Source: Marinobacter changyiensis (GTDB lineage: Bacteria > Pseudomonadota > Gammaproteobacteria > Pseudomonadales > Oleiphilaceae). From it: a stretch of 64,000 nucleotides of DNA. Positions 48,346 through 56,988 of this stretch are shown here, piece by piece; the stretch's first letter is position 1, and every line of letters begins with the position of its first letter. Under the pieces are notes generated by a model. That model was not told the origin of the DNA and did no database searches. It saw only the letters and a list, made by a program, of their open reading frames with translations. The DNA is taken from assembly GCF_009193265.1 (NCBI RefSeq), contig NZ_VZZZ01000002.1, positions 183,824 through 247,823 of the forward strand, in the 5' to 3' direction. The translations under genes and the position numbers were made by a program.

Positions 48346-49173
48346 TTGAGCAAGTGGAATAAAGGCCTGCCCGGGATCATCCTGACGGTGTCCCTTTCGA
48401 TTTCAGTGCTGGCGGGTAAAGCCTTTTCCAGCGAGGCCCCCATCATTGTCAACTATCTCGTAGTTGAGGAAAAAACCCAGCCATTCCAGATTGTCAGCGA
48501 AGAAGGCCACAGCCGTGGCGGCATTATTTCTGACATTGTCGAGGCTGTGTTCGAAGGCCCTGCTTTCGCTGTAAAGCATCATGTTATGCCGGTTAACCGG
48601 GTCCAGCAGAGTATCGCGGACCTCAAGGTTCACCACTGGATTTCTTTTGGCTCCCCGGTCTGGACTTCATTTGGAGAAATGGGCGAGCGCGTTGGTGTGC
48701 CGCTCTTTGAAACCCGCCATGTACTGATGACCTGTAGTCCGGACGTGCCATCCGAGATTGATTCTGTGGATGATCTGGCGGGGCTTTCGATCGTCACCTT
48801 GCGCCACTTCGACTATCTGGGGCTTGACGAAGCAGTTGAGGAAGGCCTTGTCCGTTTGATTCCGGTAGACCGCTATACAGCAGGGCTCGAACTGGTGCGA
48901 GTTGGAAGTGTAGACGGGTTTATCGAAATGGTTTCCCGGCTGCGCTACCAACGGAAACAACTGGAAGGTGATCACTCTTGCATTCGAGAGGTTGATGCCA
49001 GCGCGATTATTCCGAATTATCCCATCCATCTCTACTTGGATAGGCGCTGGCCGACAACAGTCAAGCAGTTTATTGCAAAAAGACTTGAAGAGATGGCGGC
49101 AGCCGGTGAGCTGGAGCAGATATTTAATCGGTATGTGCTGACAGAGGCCATCTGGCAGTCATCGGTTCAATGA
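48346..49173 (+). CDS. Periplasmic solute-binding protein, family 3 type
   Basis: A 275-residue exported protein of the SBP_bac_3 fold (amino-acid-like solute binding). The signal segment is about residues 8-26 (GLPGIILTVSLSISVLAG), cut near AFSSEA. The body has AVFEGPAFAVKHHVMPVNRVQQ and SFGEMGERVGVPLFETRHVLMTC, and ends FIAKRLEEMAAAGELEQIFNRYVL. I chose TTG 48346; a purine run GAGG lies about 8 bases before. No permease or ATPase gene is near, so it is solitary and may serve as a sensor partner or a scavenging protein. Confidence 0.75.
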   Translation: MSKWNKGLPGIILTVSLSISVLAGKAFSSEAPIIVNYLVVEEKTQPFQIVSEEGHSRGGIISDIVEAVFEGPAFAVKHHVMPVNRVQQSIADLKVHHWISFGSPVWTSFGEMGERVGVPLFETRHVLMTCSPDVPSEIDSVDDLAGLSIVTLRHFDYLGLDEAVEEGLVRLIPVDRYTAGLELVRVGSVDGFIEMVSRLRYQRKQLEGDHSCIREVDASAIIPNYPIHLYLDRRWPTTVKQFIAKRLEEMAAAGELEQIFNRYVLTEAIWQSSVQ

Positions 49174-49181
49174 CAGCGGTT

Positions 49182-49201
49182 GGGCCGCATTGATGCGGTC
49201 C
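49182..49201. terminator. Hairpin between convergent genes
   Basis: GGGCCGCAT (49182-49190) and ATGCGGTCC (49193-49201) pair with one G-T, and TGACA/TGTCA flank the stem. It separates the convergent stops of the solute-binding gene and the GGDEF-EAL gene. No T-run follows. Confidence 0.45.
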
Positions 49202-49204
49202 GTG

Positions 49205-51415
49205 TCAGACCATTGCTTTTAGCTGCTGCCAATCCAGCATCCTGGCAATGGCCTCGGCGGGCTGGGCCGGGCCGTAAAAGAAACCCTGCACCTGATGGCA
49301 GCCCAGTCCTCTCAGGTACGCCAGTTGCGCATCTGTTTCCACGCCTTCCGCGATAATGTCCAACTTCAGGCCATGGGCCATGGCTACGATTGCGTCGACG
49401 ATGCAGGCGTCATCTTCCCCGTTTCGAATGGCGCGGACAAAAGATTGGTCTACTTTCAGGGTGTGGATGGGCAAATGGTGAAGGTAGTTCAGGGACGAGT
49501 AGCCGGTACCGAAATCGTCGATGGCAATCCGGACACCAAGATCGGCCAACTCCCGGAGCTTCTGGCTGATTTGCTCCAGGTCATTCATGATGACATTTTC
49601 GGTAATTTCGATTTCCAGATTGCCGGCCGGGAACCCTTCATTTTTGAGCTGCCTGACCAGGTTCTCCACAAACCTCGGATGCTCCACCTGGACTGGCGAC
49701 AGGTTCACCGCCAGCCTCAAATCTTTGTTGCCATCGAGTATCCATTCGTTGACCTGCCGACAAGCCTGGGCCAGTACCTGCTCACTGAGACCTACAATCA
49801 GTTTGGTTTCTTCGGCCAGTGGCAGAAAGTCTCTGGGGTAGAGCAGCCCCCGTTCCGGGTGCTGCCAGCGAACCAACGCTTCGAGGCCCACAATGCGGCC
49901 ATTTTTAGCGCAGACCTGAGGTTGGTAATAAACCCGTAGTTCATTGTTCTCGAGAGCCTGTCGCAGATCCCGCTCCAGGCTGAGGCGATTGGCAGTATCG
50001 ATGCTCATGGATTCGCTGTAAAAGCGGTAGCTGTCCTTGCCCTGGGCCTTTACGTGGTACATGGCGATATCTGCGTTCTGAATAAGCTGATCCAGCGAGG
50101 TACCAGCTTCCGGGTACATGGCGATACCAATACTGACACCGACGAAGACCTCGTGCTCGCCTAATTGGAAGGGCGCCTTGATGGCATCGATCAGTTTTTT
50201 GGCGATACGCCGGGCATCGTCATTGTTGTTAATTGCGGGCAGCAGCAGTGTGAACTCGTCACCGCCAAACCGTGACAGGGTGTCGCCCTTACGGATGCAG
50301 CCCTCCAGGCGCTGGGTGACCGCTTGCAACAGGAGATCCCCCATGGCGTGGCCCAGGGTATCGTTAATGACCTTGAAGCGGTCCAGGTCCAGGAACATGA
50401 CTGCGAGCTTTTGTTTGTTGCGACGCGCCTGGGTGATGGCAAGGTTCAATCGGTCAGTAAACAGTGCCCGGTTGGGCAGCCGGGTGAGCAAATCATGGTA
50501 AGCCTGGAAATTGATGAAAGCTTCCGCTTCCTTGCGCTCGGTCACATCCCGTGCCGTGCCGTAAAACCGCGCTTTGCGTCCAGGGGTCCGGGCATTGAAA
50601 TCGGCCGCAAGGGGCCAGCTTTCATTATCCACCGGAAAGGCCGTGATCTCGAAATACCGGTTGGCCTTCTGGCTGCCCCGGGTTTTGAGTCTCACTTCGA
50701 TGGTCCTCGGATTTTCGGCGGTAATGCTTGGATCCCGGAGGGCATAGCTGCCGCGAGCAACGTCATGTTCATCGAGGATGTGGCGGAAATGCTTGCCGTC
50801 AAGCTCCTCGCTGTCGTAGCCCAGCAAGGATTCAATCTTGCTGTTGATAAAACAGAAGCGCCCCCTGCCATCAAGCATGAAGACAATGTCCGGAGAACTG
50901 TTGACGATGTAACGGTGCAGCGCCTCGGACTTTTCAAGTCGTTGTTGAACATCAGCGTGAGCCCTGACCAGCGACTGTTTGCCCAATGCCGCTTCCAGCG
51001 TGGTAAGCATTTCATCCGGATCAAAGGGTTTTTTGATGTAGTCTTGGGCACCACTTCGCAGCGCACGACTGACCGCACTGAAAGAACTTTCACCGCTTAC
51101 CACGATAACGCCGCACTTGGGCTGGACCGCCGCCGCATGGGCCATGACCTCAAAGCCGTCTAATTCCGGCATTTTCAGGTCGAGCATGGCGAGGTCAAAT
51201 ATCTGTGTGCTCAGCTTTGAACAGGCGTCTTTCCCTCCTAGCGCAGAGGTGACACAGTAGCCTTGCTGCTCCAGCAGTGAGGCAAGACTTTTGAGCAGCC
51301 TCGGATCATCATCGGCGACGAGTATCCTGGCCAACGTGGTGTCGGTCACTGGCGAGTGAATCGGTTCCCGTGTCATCGCGCGTTGCCCATGATCTATATC
51401 TGACCTTTGGTGCAT
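49205..51415 (-). CDS. REC-PAS-GGDEF-EAL response regulator
   Basis: A 736-residue signalling protein with a receiver domain (about 28-145, phosphorylatable D79 in DLAMLDLKMPELDG), a PAS domain (about 165-290), a GGDEF domain (intact RFGGDEF) and a C-terminal EAL domain. The EAL domain has LEALVRW, EITENVIMND, DDFGTGYSSL and IIAEGVET. Both catalytic motifs are kept, so it may make or degrade c-di-GMP, or mostly degrade it with GTP-stimulated EAL. It begins inside the last bases of the upstream kinase gene (22-base overlap), and a shorter start at 51376 is possible. The kinase is the likely phospho-donor. Confidence 0.93.
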   Translation of the reverse strand: MHQRSDIDHGQRAMTREPIHSPVTDTTLARILVADDDPRLLKSLASLLEQQGYCVTSALGGKDACSKLSTQIFDLAMLDLKMPELDGFEVMAHAAAVQPKCGVIVVSGESSFSAVSRALRSGAQDYIKKPFDPDEMLTTLEAALGKQSLVRAHADVQQRLEKSEALHRYIVNSSPDIVFMLDGRGRFCFINSKIESLLGYDSEELDGKHFRHILDEHDVARGSYALRDPSITAENPRTIEVRLKTRGSQKANRYFEITAFPVDNESWPLAADFNARTPGRKARFYGTARDVTERKEAEAFINFQAYHDLLTRLPNRALFTDRLNLAITQARRNKQKLAVMFLDLDRFKVINDTLGHAMGDLLLQAVTQRLEGCIRKGDTLSRFGGDEFTLLLPAINNNDDARRIAKKLIDAIKAPFQLGEHEVFVGVSIGIAMYPEAGTSLDQLIQNADIAMYHVKAQGKDSYRFYSESMSIDTANRLSLERDLRQALENNELRVYYQPQVCAKNGRIVGLEALVRWQHPERGLLYPRDFLPLAEETKLIVGLSEQVLAQACRQVNEWILDGNKDLRLAVNLSPVQVEHPRFVENLVRQLKNEGFPAGNLEIEITENVIMNDLEQISQKLRELADLGVRIAIDDFGTGYSSLNYLHHLPIHTLKVDQSFVRAIRNGEDDACIVDAIVAMAHGLKLDIIAEGVETDAQLAYLRGLGCHQVQGFFYGPAQPAEAIARMLDWQQLKAMV

Positions 51416-53376
51416 TGGGGTGCTGCGGGCAGGAGGACCCTGAAGCTGGTGCCCGAACCTCCCGTGCGGTAACCAATGATGCCCTCCATGTCATCAATGA
51501 GTTGTTTGACAATGCTCAGCCCTAATCCGCTGTGACCTGCTCCCTTGCTGGATTGTACCGGCATGAACAGCTTGCTTTGAATCTTTGCCGGTAAACCCGG
51601 GCCACTATCTTCAATCAGCATTTCAATCCATTGCCGGCCCTGCTGCCAGACGGGCGCGGCGGTAGCGAGTCTGAGCTTGCCCCCCTGCGGCATGCACTCG
51701 ACCGCGTTTCGGACCAGGTTAAGGATTACCTGGCGCACTGGCGCCCGGCCAGCGGCCAGCTCCGTTGATTCATCGCTCAATACCAAGGTGCAATCAATAC
51801 CACCGTCCCTGAACAGGCCGTCCTGAAACAACTCGTGCAGGACTTTCAGTTCCCGGTTGAGGTTGGTCGGCTCGTCGGTATTATGGTCGGGTTCAGGATT
51901 CTCGCCCATCTGCACCAACAGGTTGCAAGCCCGCTCTAGCTCTTCCCGGATAATATCAAGCTCTGCCCGGACTTGCTCATTTTCAAGTCGCCCACGCAAT
52001 TGAAAAATGTACTGGCGAATGATGGTTAACGGATTGCTGATCTCGTGTATCTGGCGCCGTATATTGTCTCGGGCAAGGACCTGATCGAGATCCACGGCTA
52101 TCACATCGTCGCGATTTTTCAGTTCTTTGGATACAATCAGTCGGGACAACCGCTCGCTGAACATTCCGGCCAGTTCCAGGATTGACGCCATGTTCCTGGT
52201 ATCGGCCCCAACCACAAAAACACCGTGACAGTCTTGTTCAGACAGGATCGGAACAGCCATCAGGGAGGAAACCCTGAGCAGTCCCATCAATTGTTTATCA
52301 AGCACGCTGACGGTGCGGTCTGCCAGCAGTACAGCCTTTCGGTACCGGAAACATTCGGTTAATACGCTGCTGGCCGGAGCTGCGGCAATTGCCATATCGG
52401 GGGGCTCGCCCTGGCTGTCCGATACCAGGGTCAGAGTGTCCTTGTTGGCCTTGAAAAACAGGCAGGGGCAACCGGTCAGAAGCGCGAGGTTGCTGACGGT
52501 ACTGGCGAGCACTTCAGATGAGGGGTCTGAACTGTCGGGGAGGTTCAGAACCTGGTCGGTCATGGCCTGGCGAATAATCGTGTTGCGCAGTGTCTGGCCT
52601 GCCTCGCGGCCGTCATAGGCATGCTCCAGAGGAACCCCCAATAACTGCGCGAGGGAGGCGACTTCATGGTTTATGCGCAGCGACAATTCCCGGGTGAGAT
52701 CTTCATTGAGATTAAAAATGGTACCTGCTGCAACAATACCGGCAGCATCGGATTGAGCCAGCCGGATCGACAGGTTAACCAGTTTGACCAGATGAGAAGC
52801 ATCACGGATTTCCGAGGCCGGAGCCTGTTGAAAAAGCATGGCATCTGCTGCCATCTGTCCAAGCCCCCAGGCTTGGGCGAGCTGTGCAGCGATCTCTGCC
52901 TGGTGGGTGAGGCACTCCTGCTGACGGTCATTTGGCGCCATTTTCAGGGCAATGAGCTCGCCAATGTTATGGAGCATGCCTAACATGAAGGCTTCATCCG
53001 GAGAGGGGTAACGGGTCAGTGTGGCCAGGGTTTTTGCAGTGAGGGCAGAGGTGAGCGAGTGGCGCCAGAAATCACGGAGTTGCTGCCACTGATCGGCACC
53101 GAGGTCGAATATCAGCTGCCGGAGCGAGGCAGTCAGCACCAGAGTGCGCACATGTTCAGTGCCGAGCCGGAGAAGTGCTTGCTCAACCGAACGAATTTCT
53201 CCCGGTCGGCCGTAAAGCGATGAATTGGCAAGAGCCAGCACTCGCGCCGTCAGTGCGGTGTCCGAGCAGATAATGTCGCTGATATGACGGTAACTGCCTT
53301 CCTTTCGGCACGCCTCCAGCACCCTGAGAGTGACTTCGGGGAGGCTGGGCAACTGTGTGTCGGGCGATATCTGCAT
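51394..53376 (-). CDS. HDOD-GAF-histidine kinase fusion
   Basis: A 660-residue protein (ATG 53376; TTG 53391 is weaker). Residues 1-225 form an HDOD domain (LPSLPEVTLRVLEACRKEGSY; CSDTALTARVLALANSSLYGRPG; LGMLHNIGELIALKM). About 285-420 is GAF-like (LALLTGCPCLFFKANKDTL, LMAVPILSEQDCHGVFVVG). A HisKA-like helix carries the probable phospho-histidine H444 in IHEISNPLTIIRQY, and the HATPase domain (LNLVRNAVECMPQGG, EDSGPGLP, GHSGLGLSIVKQLIDDM) ends the protein. There is no membrane segment, so it is cytoplasmic. Its gene overlaps the GGDEF-EAL gene, indicating a kinase/response-regulator pair. Confidence 0.9.
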   Translation of the reverse strand: MQISPDTQLPSLPEVTLRVLEACRKEGSYRHISDIICSDTALTARVLALANSSLYGRPGEIRSVEQALLRLGTEHVRTLVLTASLRQLIFDLGADQWQQLRDFWRHSLTSALTAKTLATLTRYPSPDEAFMLGMLHNIGELIALKMAPNDRQQECLTHQAEIAAQLAQAWGLGQMAADAMLFQQAPASEIRDASHLVKLVNLSIRLAQSDAAGIVAAGTIFNLNEDLTRELSLRINHEVASLAQLLGVPLEHAYDGREAGQTLRNTIIRQAMTDQVLNLPDSSDPSSEVLASTVSNLALLTGCPCLFFKANKDTLTLVSDSQGEPPDMAIAAAPASSVLTECFRYRKAVLLADRTVSVLDKQLMGLLRVSSLMAVPILSEQDCHGVFVVGADTRNMASILELAGMFSERLSRLIVSKELKNRDDVIAVDLDQVLARDNIRRQIHEISNPLTIIRQYIFQLRGRLENEQVRAELDIIREELERACNLLVQMGENPEPDHNTDEPTNLNRELKVLHELFQDGLFRDGGIDCTLVLSDESTELAAGRAPVRQVILNLVRNAVECMPQGGKLRLATAAPVWQQGRQWIEMLIEDSGPGLPAKIQSKLFMPVQSSKGAGHSGLGLSIVKQLIDDMEGIIGYRTGGSGTSFRVLLPAAPQCTKGQI

Positions 53377-53391
53377 GGACCTACCGGTCAA

Positions 53392-53716
53392 AATTATCTA
53401 ACACTTTGTTCATTTTTTTATTAAGCCAAGAGCTTAGACAATAAATCCCAAAAATCAAACATACATTATTGAAAATCTGACCAAAGTCTGGTCAGGACAT
53501 CAGGTTTTGGTCAACGGAAATCCGATTTGGTGATCGCATTTTTGCGCCATTCCCCTCAATTTGCCACGAAAAATAATGTCAGTCCTGTAATGATTTTGCC
53601 CGGAGTGTCGCTTCGCTGGCTATATTGCTCTGAAGGTACGCTGTACACTTGAACTAATGGATTGTTCGGCTTTATTTCTCGGGCCATGGTTTTGACGTCT
53701 GTATCAAGAGAGGTCG
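53392..53716. other. AT-rich divergent intergenic region
   Basis: About 325 bases without a gene between the HDOD-kinase and the ParA-like gene, which point away from each other. It is more AT-rich than the surrounding coding sequence. It probably holds both promoters, and includes the inverted repeat at 53477-53495. No sigma consensus was clear enough to call. Confidence 0.6.
53477..53495. promoter_or_regulatory. Perfect inverted repeat, possible operator
   Basis: CTGACCA-AAGTC-TGGTCAG is a perfect 7-bp inverted repeat with a 5-base spacer, placed between two divergent genes. This geometry is typical of sites for dimeric helix-turn-helix regulators, though it is also compatible with a small hairpin. 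Confidence 0.45.
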
Positions 53717-55030
53717 ATGAAGGATTCAGCGCATGTTGCAGCCCAGCCCCGGATTATTGCCGTCACCGGCGGCAAAGGTGGTGTTGGTAAAACCTCGATA
53801 GCGATCAATCTTGCTCTCGTCCTCGCACGCGAAGGCCAGAGAGTGCTGCTGCTTGACGGCGACATGGACCTTGCCAACATTGCCATCATGCTGGGCCAGT
53901 ATCCGAAACATACGCTGGAGCATGTACTACGCCGGGAATGCACCCTTGATGAAGCCATTATGGAAGCGCCGCTGGGACTACATGTGATTCCGGGTGCTTC
54001 AGGGGTTCAGCGCTGCATGGACATGGGCATTGCGGACAGTCTCGACGTTCTCAAGGGGCTGGCGGCGGTGGAGCGTCGCTACGATTACATCCTGATTGAC
54101 ACCGCTGCTGGCTTGCAGCCGGTGGTTCTTCACATGATTGCGTCGGCTGCCATGGCCTGTGTGGTTGTGACGCCTGACCCCACTTCGCTGACGGATGCCT
54201 TTTCGCTAATCAAGGTGTTGCAGAGGCGAGGCTACCGACGTACTCCGAGTGTGCTGGTCAATATGGCTCACGGTGCCAGCCAGGCGCGGTCTGTGTTTCA
54301 GCGGTTTGCGGCGGCATTGCAACGCCATCTGGGTATGCGGCCCCATTACCTGGGGGCCATCTGGCGTGATGAAACGTTGCGCCAATCGGTGATCAGTCAG
54401 CGTCCGGTAGCTCTGATGGCCGAGTCCGACCCATCCTGCCGGCAGTTTCGCTCGCTGGCGGATATGGTCAAGGTCCGGTTGGAGCAACTGCCGCCCCGAA
54501 AATCCGGAATCGCAGCGTATTGGTATCAGGCCGTTCGCCAGTCCGCGCAGAATAAACCGATGATCGAGTCATCAACCCCGCCGCCAAAAACTGACCATGG
54601 CACCAGAGTCCGACAAACCATTGCCGAGTTTGGTGATCTTCTATCTGATCCTTCAGTGCCCTCAATGCTGCGTTATGAAGCATTCACCGCTTGCTTTGCA
54701 CTTCTTGGGCGCACCATGGATGACGACACCATAGAGATTATCCAGGCCGGTTTGGCTGCGCTTGACTGGGAAACTCTGAGCGTGACCCGGCGCACTCATC
54801 TGGCCGCTCATCTCCGGCATCTGGCAAGTCAGGTCGCACCTGGATGGTCGGGACCGGGAACAGACCAGCCAGTGACCCAGGGCGCTGTCCGGGAACCGCG
54901 TTACGATCAAGTCATGTTTGGTGATCAGGAACGCTTGCTGGAAGCCCTTCGAGAACAGCCCGGCAGTGTCTCTCTGGACCACTTCCTGCGCGGGTTGGCG
55001 GGTAAATCGGACAACCAGGCTGAGGGTTGA
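53717..55030 (+). CDS. Orphan ParA/MinD-like P-loop ATPase with C-terminal extension
   Basis: A 437-residue protein. Residues 12-260 carry the deviant Walker A of the MinD/ParA family (GGKGGVGKTSIAINLALVL, residues 18-36), a Walker A' LLLDGDMDLANIAIMLG, and a Walker B-like YILIDTAAGL. Residues about 285-437 are an added, mostly helical part without a recognised domain (TRVRQTIAEFGDLLSD, RYDQVMFGDQERLLEALREQPG). It resembles FleN-type ATPases in its N-terminus, but no flagellar or partition genes (ParB, MinE) are nearby. The start ATG has AGAGAGG before it. The fatty acyl-CoA reductase follows after a 373-base gap. What it positions or regulates is unknown. Confidence 0.85.
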   Translation: MKDSAHVAAQPRIIAVTGGKGGVGKTSIAINLALVLAREGQRVLLLDGDMDLANIAIMLGQYPKHTLEHVLRRECTLDEAIMEAPLGLHVIPGASGVQRCMDMGIADSLDVLKGLAAVERRYDYILIDTAAGLQPVVLHMIASAAMACVVVTPDPTSLTDAFSLIKVLQRRGYRRTPSVLVNMAHGASQARSVFQRFAAALQRHLGMRPHYLGAIWRDETLRQSVISQRPVALMAESDPSCRQFRSLADMVKVRLEQLPPRKSGIAAYWYQAVRQSAQNKPMIESSTPPPKTDHGTRVRQTIAEFGDLLSDPSVPSMLRYEAFTACFALLGRTMDDDTIEIIQAGLAALDWETLSVTRRTHLAAHLRHLASQVAPGWSGPGTDQPVTQGAVREPRYDQVMFGDQERLLEALREQPGSVSLDHFLRGLAGKSDNQAEG

Positions 55031-55403
55031 ATCCAGGCAGTTTTGCGATTATTAACTCCCGTTTTTGTTGCTCATTCTTGCTGCATGTCACCTTGCTGTC
55101 ATTCATACTGTGTGATTATTGAACGCTGTTACAGGCGAGGATTTGCCCGTATTTTATTTGCATGCCGACATAATTGGCGCGGTAAATGCAGACCTAAAAA
55201 ATACAGAAAAATACAGTAACGTCCGCGACGGTGTTCGGCTATTTGGCCATACCAGTATTGAATGTTCAGTAGCTGTCCCGGCGGGCTTTTGCTCGTGGAA
55301 TATCGGGATGGGGACCACCCGAATAGGGATGCACCTTCGAAGAGGTACTGATGGCCCGGGCATTCATGGATTTGAAACCATACTCAGAGAAGGAGTTCCA
55401 CTC
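55031..55403 (+). other. Long leader upstream of the fatty acyl-CoA reductase gene
   Basis: A 373-base region with no gene I can support. It includes the tandem 10-mer at 55197-55216 and the near-repeat GATTATTAAC / GATTATTGAAC at about 55050 and 55115. The reductase frame stays open for 95 codons upstream of its start, but the translated stretch does not resemble the family, so I treat it as non-coding leader. The promoter probably lies here. Confidence 0.55.
55197..55216. repeat. Tandem 10-bp direct repeat
   Basis: AAAAATACAG occurs twice without a gap (55197-55206 and 55207-55216). One helical turn separates the two copies, so both would face the same side of the DNA, as for tandem binding sites of a regulator. 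It lies about 190 bases before the start of the reductase gene. Confidence 0.6.
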
Positions 55404-56939
55404 ATGGCAAAACAGTTACCCGGTACCGCTGAGTCATCATCCAGAGTGTTGGAGCAGCTTCGCGGCAAGCAAGTTCTCATTACCGGAACCAGCGGCTTTC
55501 TCGGAAAGGTGGTGCTGGAGAAACTGATCAGAACGGTACCGGATATCGGGGGCATTCACCTGTTGATCAGGGGTAATGCACGCCACCCGAACGCACGTGA
55601 GCGATTCATGAACGAGATTGCTTGCTCGTCCGTGTTTGAGCGATTGAAGCTTGAGGATAGTGACGGGTTTGACTATTTTCTTGATACCAAAGTGCATTGC
55701 GTCACCGGTGAAGTGACTGAGCCTTTTTTTGGTATAACACAATCGAAATTCGATCACCTCGCCGGTCAGGTTGACGCGGTGATCAACTCTGCCGCCAGCG
55801 TTAATTTCCGGGAAGAGCTGGATAAGGCGCTGGCCATTAACACCCTGAGCCTTCATAACATAGCAGCGTTTGCCCACTCAGGCGGTGGCCTACCGGTGGT
55901 TCAGGTGTCGACCTGTTACGTCAACGGTATGAATTCGGGTCAGGCCTATGAGGCAGTTGTAAGCCCGGCCGGTGCAGAGATTCCCCGCAGCCCGGACGGA
56001 TTTTTCGAGATTGAAGAATTGACCTCGCTGCTGCAGGACAAAATCGCCGATGTGCGCTCCCGATATGCCGGTAAGCAGCTTGAGAAGAAGCTGGTGGACC
56101 TAGGTATTCGGGAAGCCAATCACTATGGCTGGAGCGACACCTACACGTTCACCAAATGGCTGGGAGAGCAGCTATTAATGAAGGCGCTGCGGGGGCAGTC
56201 CCTGACTATTCTGAGGCCCTCGATTATCGAAAGCGCGCTGGCAGAGCCGGCGCCAGGCTGGATTGAAGGCGTGAAGGTGGCTGACGCGATTATCCTCGCT
56301 TACGCCCGGGAGAAAGTCACTTTGTTCCCCGGTAAGCGCAGTGGCATCATCGATGTGATACCGGTGGATCTGGTCGCCAGCAGTATCATTCTGTCGCTCA
56401 CAGAAGCTTTTCTGGAGCCCGGGCGTCAACGGATTTACCAGTGCTGCAGTGGCTCGTCGAACCCGATCAGTCTGGGGGAGTTTATTGACCATCTGATGGA
56501 GGAGGCCCGGTCAAATTATGCCGCCTACAACCATCTGTTCTATCGCCAGCCGACCAAGCCTTTCATTGCGGTCAACCGCCGTCTGTTTGATGCGGTTATC
56601 GGGGGGGCAAGAATCCCGCTGTCGATTGCCGATCGCCTGCTAAAACTCATGAGTCAGAACCGTGAACTGAAGCTGTTGCGCAATATCGATATCACTCGTT
56701 CTCTCGCGACCATTTTCGGGTTTTACACCGCACCGGATTATATCTTTCACAATGACCGGCTAATGGCTCTGTGCGAGCGGATGGGCAGTCTGGATCAGAC
56801 CCTGTTTCCGGTCGATGCCCGCCAGATTGACTGGGCAACCTATCTCAGAAAGGTCCACTTGGCTGGCCTGAACCGTTATGCACTCGGCGAGCGCAAGCTG
56901 TCTCGCCTGAAAACCAATAAAGTACGCAAGGCCGCCTGA
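55404..56939 (+). CDS. Alcohol-forming fatty acyl-CoA reductase
   Basis: This enzyme reduces fatty acyl-CoA or acyl-ACP to a fatty alcohol with NADPH, the first committed step to wax esters. The 511-residue product starts with the NAD(P) motif GTSGFLGKVVLEKLIRTVPDIG and has the YGWSDTYTFTKWLGEQL segment with the catalytic YxxxK. LRPSIIESAL and FPGKRSGIIDVIPVDLVA follow, and a conserved C-terminal domain with TIFGFYTAPDYIFHND completes it. I recognise it as very close to the Marinobacter FAR family. ATG 55404 has AAGGAG 9 bases upstream and begins where that family does. No wax synthase gene is adjacent. Confidence 0.93.
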   Translation: MAKQLPGTAESSSRVLEQLRGKQVLITGTSGFLGKVVLEKLIRTVPDIGGIHLLIRGNARHPNARERFMNEIACSSVFERLKLEDSDGFDYFLDTKVHCVTGEVTEPFFGITQSKFDHLAGQVDAVINSAASVNFREELDKALAINTLSLHNIAAFAHSGGGLPVVQVSTCYVNGMNSGQAYEAVVSPAGAEIPRSPDGFFEIEELTSLLQDKIADVRSRYAGKQLEKKLVDLGIREANHYGWSDTYTFTKWLGEQLLMKALRGQSLTILRPSIIESALAEPAPGWIEGVKVADAIILAYAREKVTLFPGKRSGIIDVIPVDLVASSIILSLTEAFLEPGRQRIYQCCSGSSNPISLGEFIDHLMEEARSNYAAYNHLFYRQPTKPFIAVNRRLFDAVIGGARIPLSIADRLLKLMSQNRELKLLRNIDITRSLATIFGFYTAPDYIFHNDRLMALCERMGSLDQTLFPVDARQIDWATYLRKVHLAGLNRYALGERKLSRLKTNKVRKAA

Positions 56940-56960
56940 TTGGCGGATACTGCTTCCTGG

Positions 56961-56988
56961 CCGTCCGGGCAGCAATGCGCCCGGGCGG
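56961..56988 (+). terminator. Probable terminator of the reductase gene
   Basis: CCGTCCGGGC (56961-56970) and GCCCGGGCGG (56979-56988) form a 10-bp stem with one G-T pair and an 8-base loop, 21 bases after the stop. The following CACTTT is a poor T-tract, so efficiency is uncertain. Confidence 0.55.

Noticed and set aside
53717..55030. Naming the ParA-like protein FleN/FlhG or Mrp
   Set aside because: No flagellar genes nearby, extra 150 residues at the C-terminus, and the cysteine pair of Mrp is lacking.
55119..55403. Extra 95 codons before the fatty acyl-CoA reductase
   Set aside because: They do not resemble the family N-terminus, whereas ATG 55404 has AAGGAG and matches the start of the known Marinobacter enzyme.
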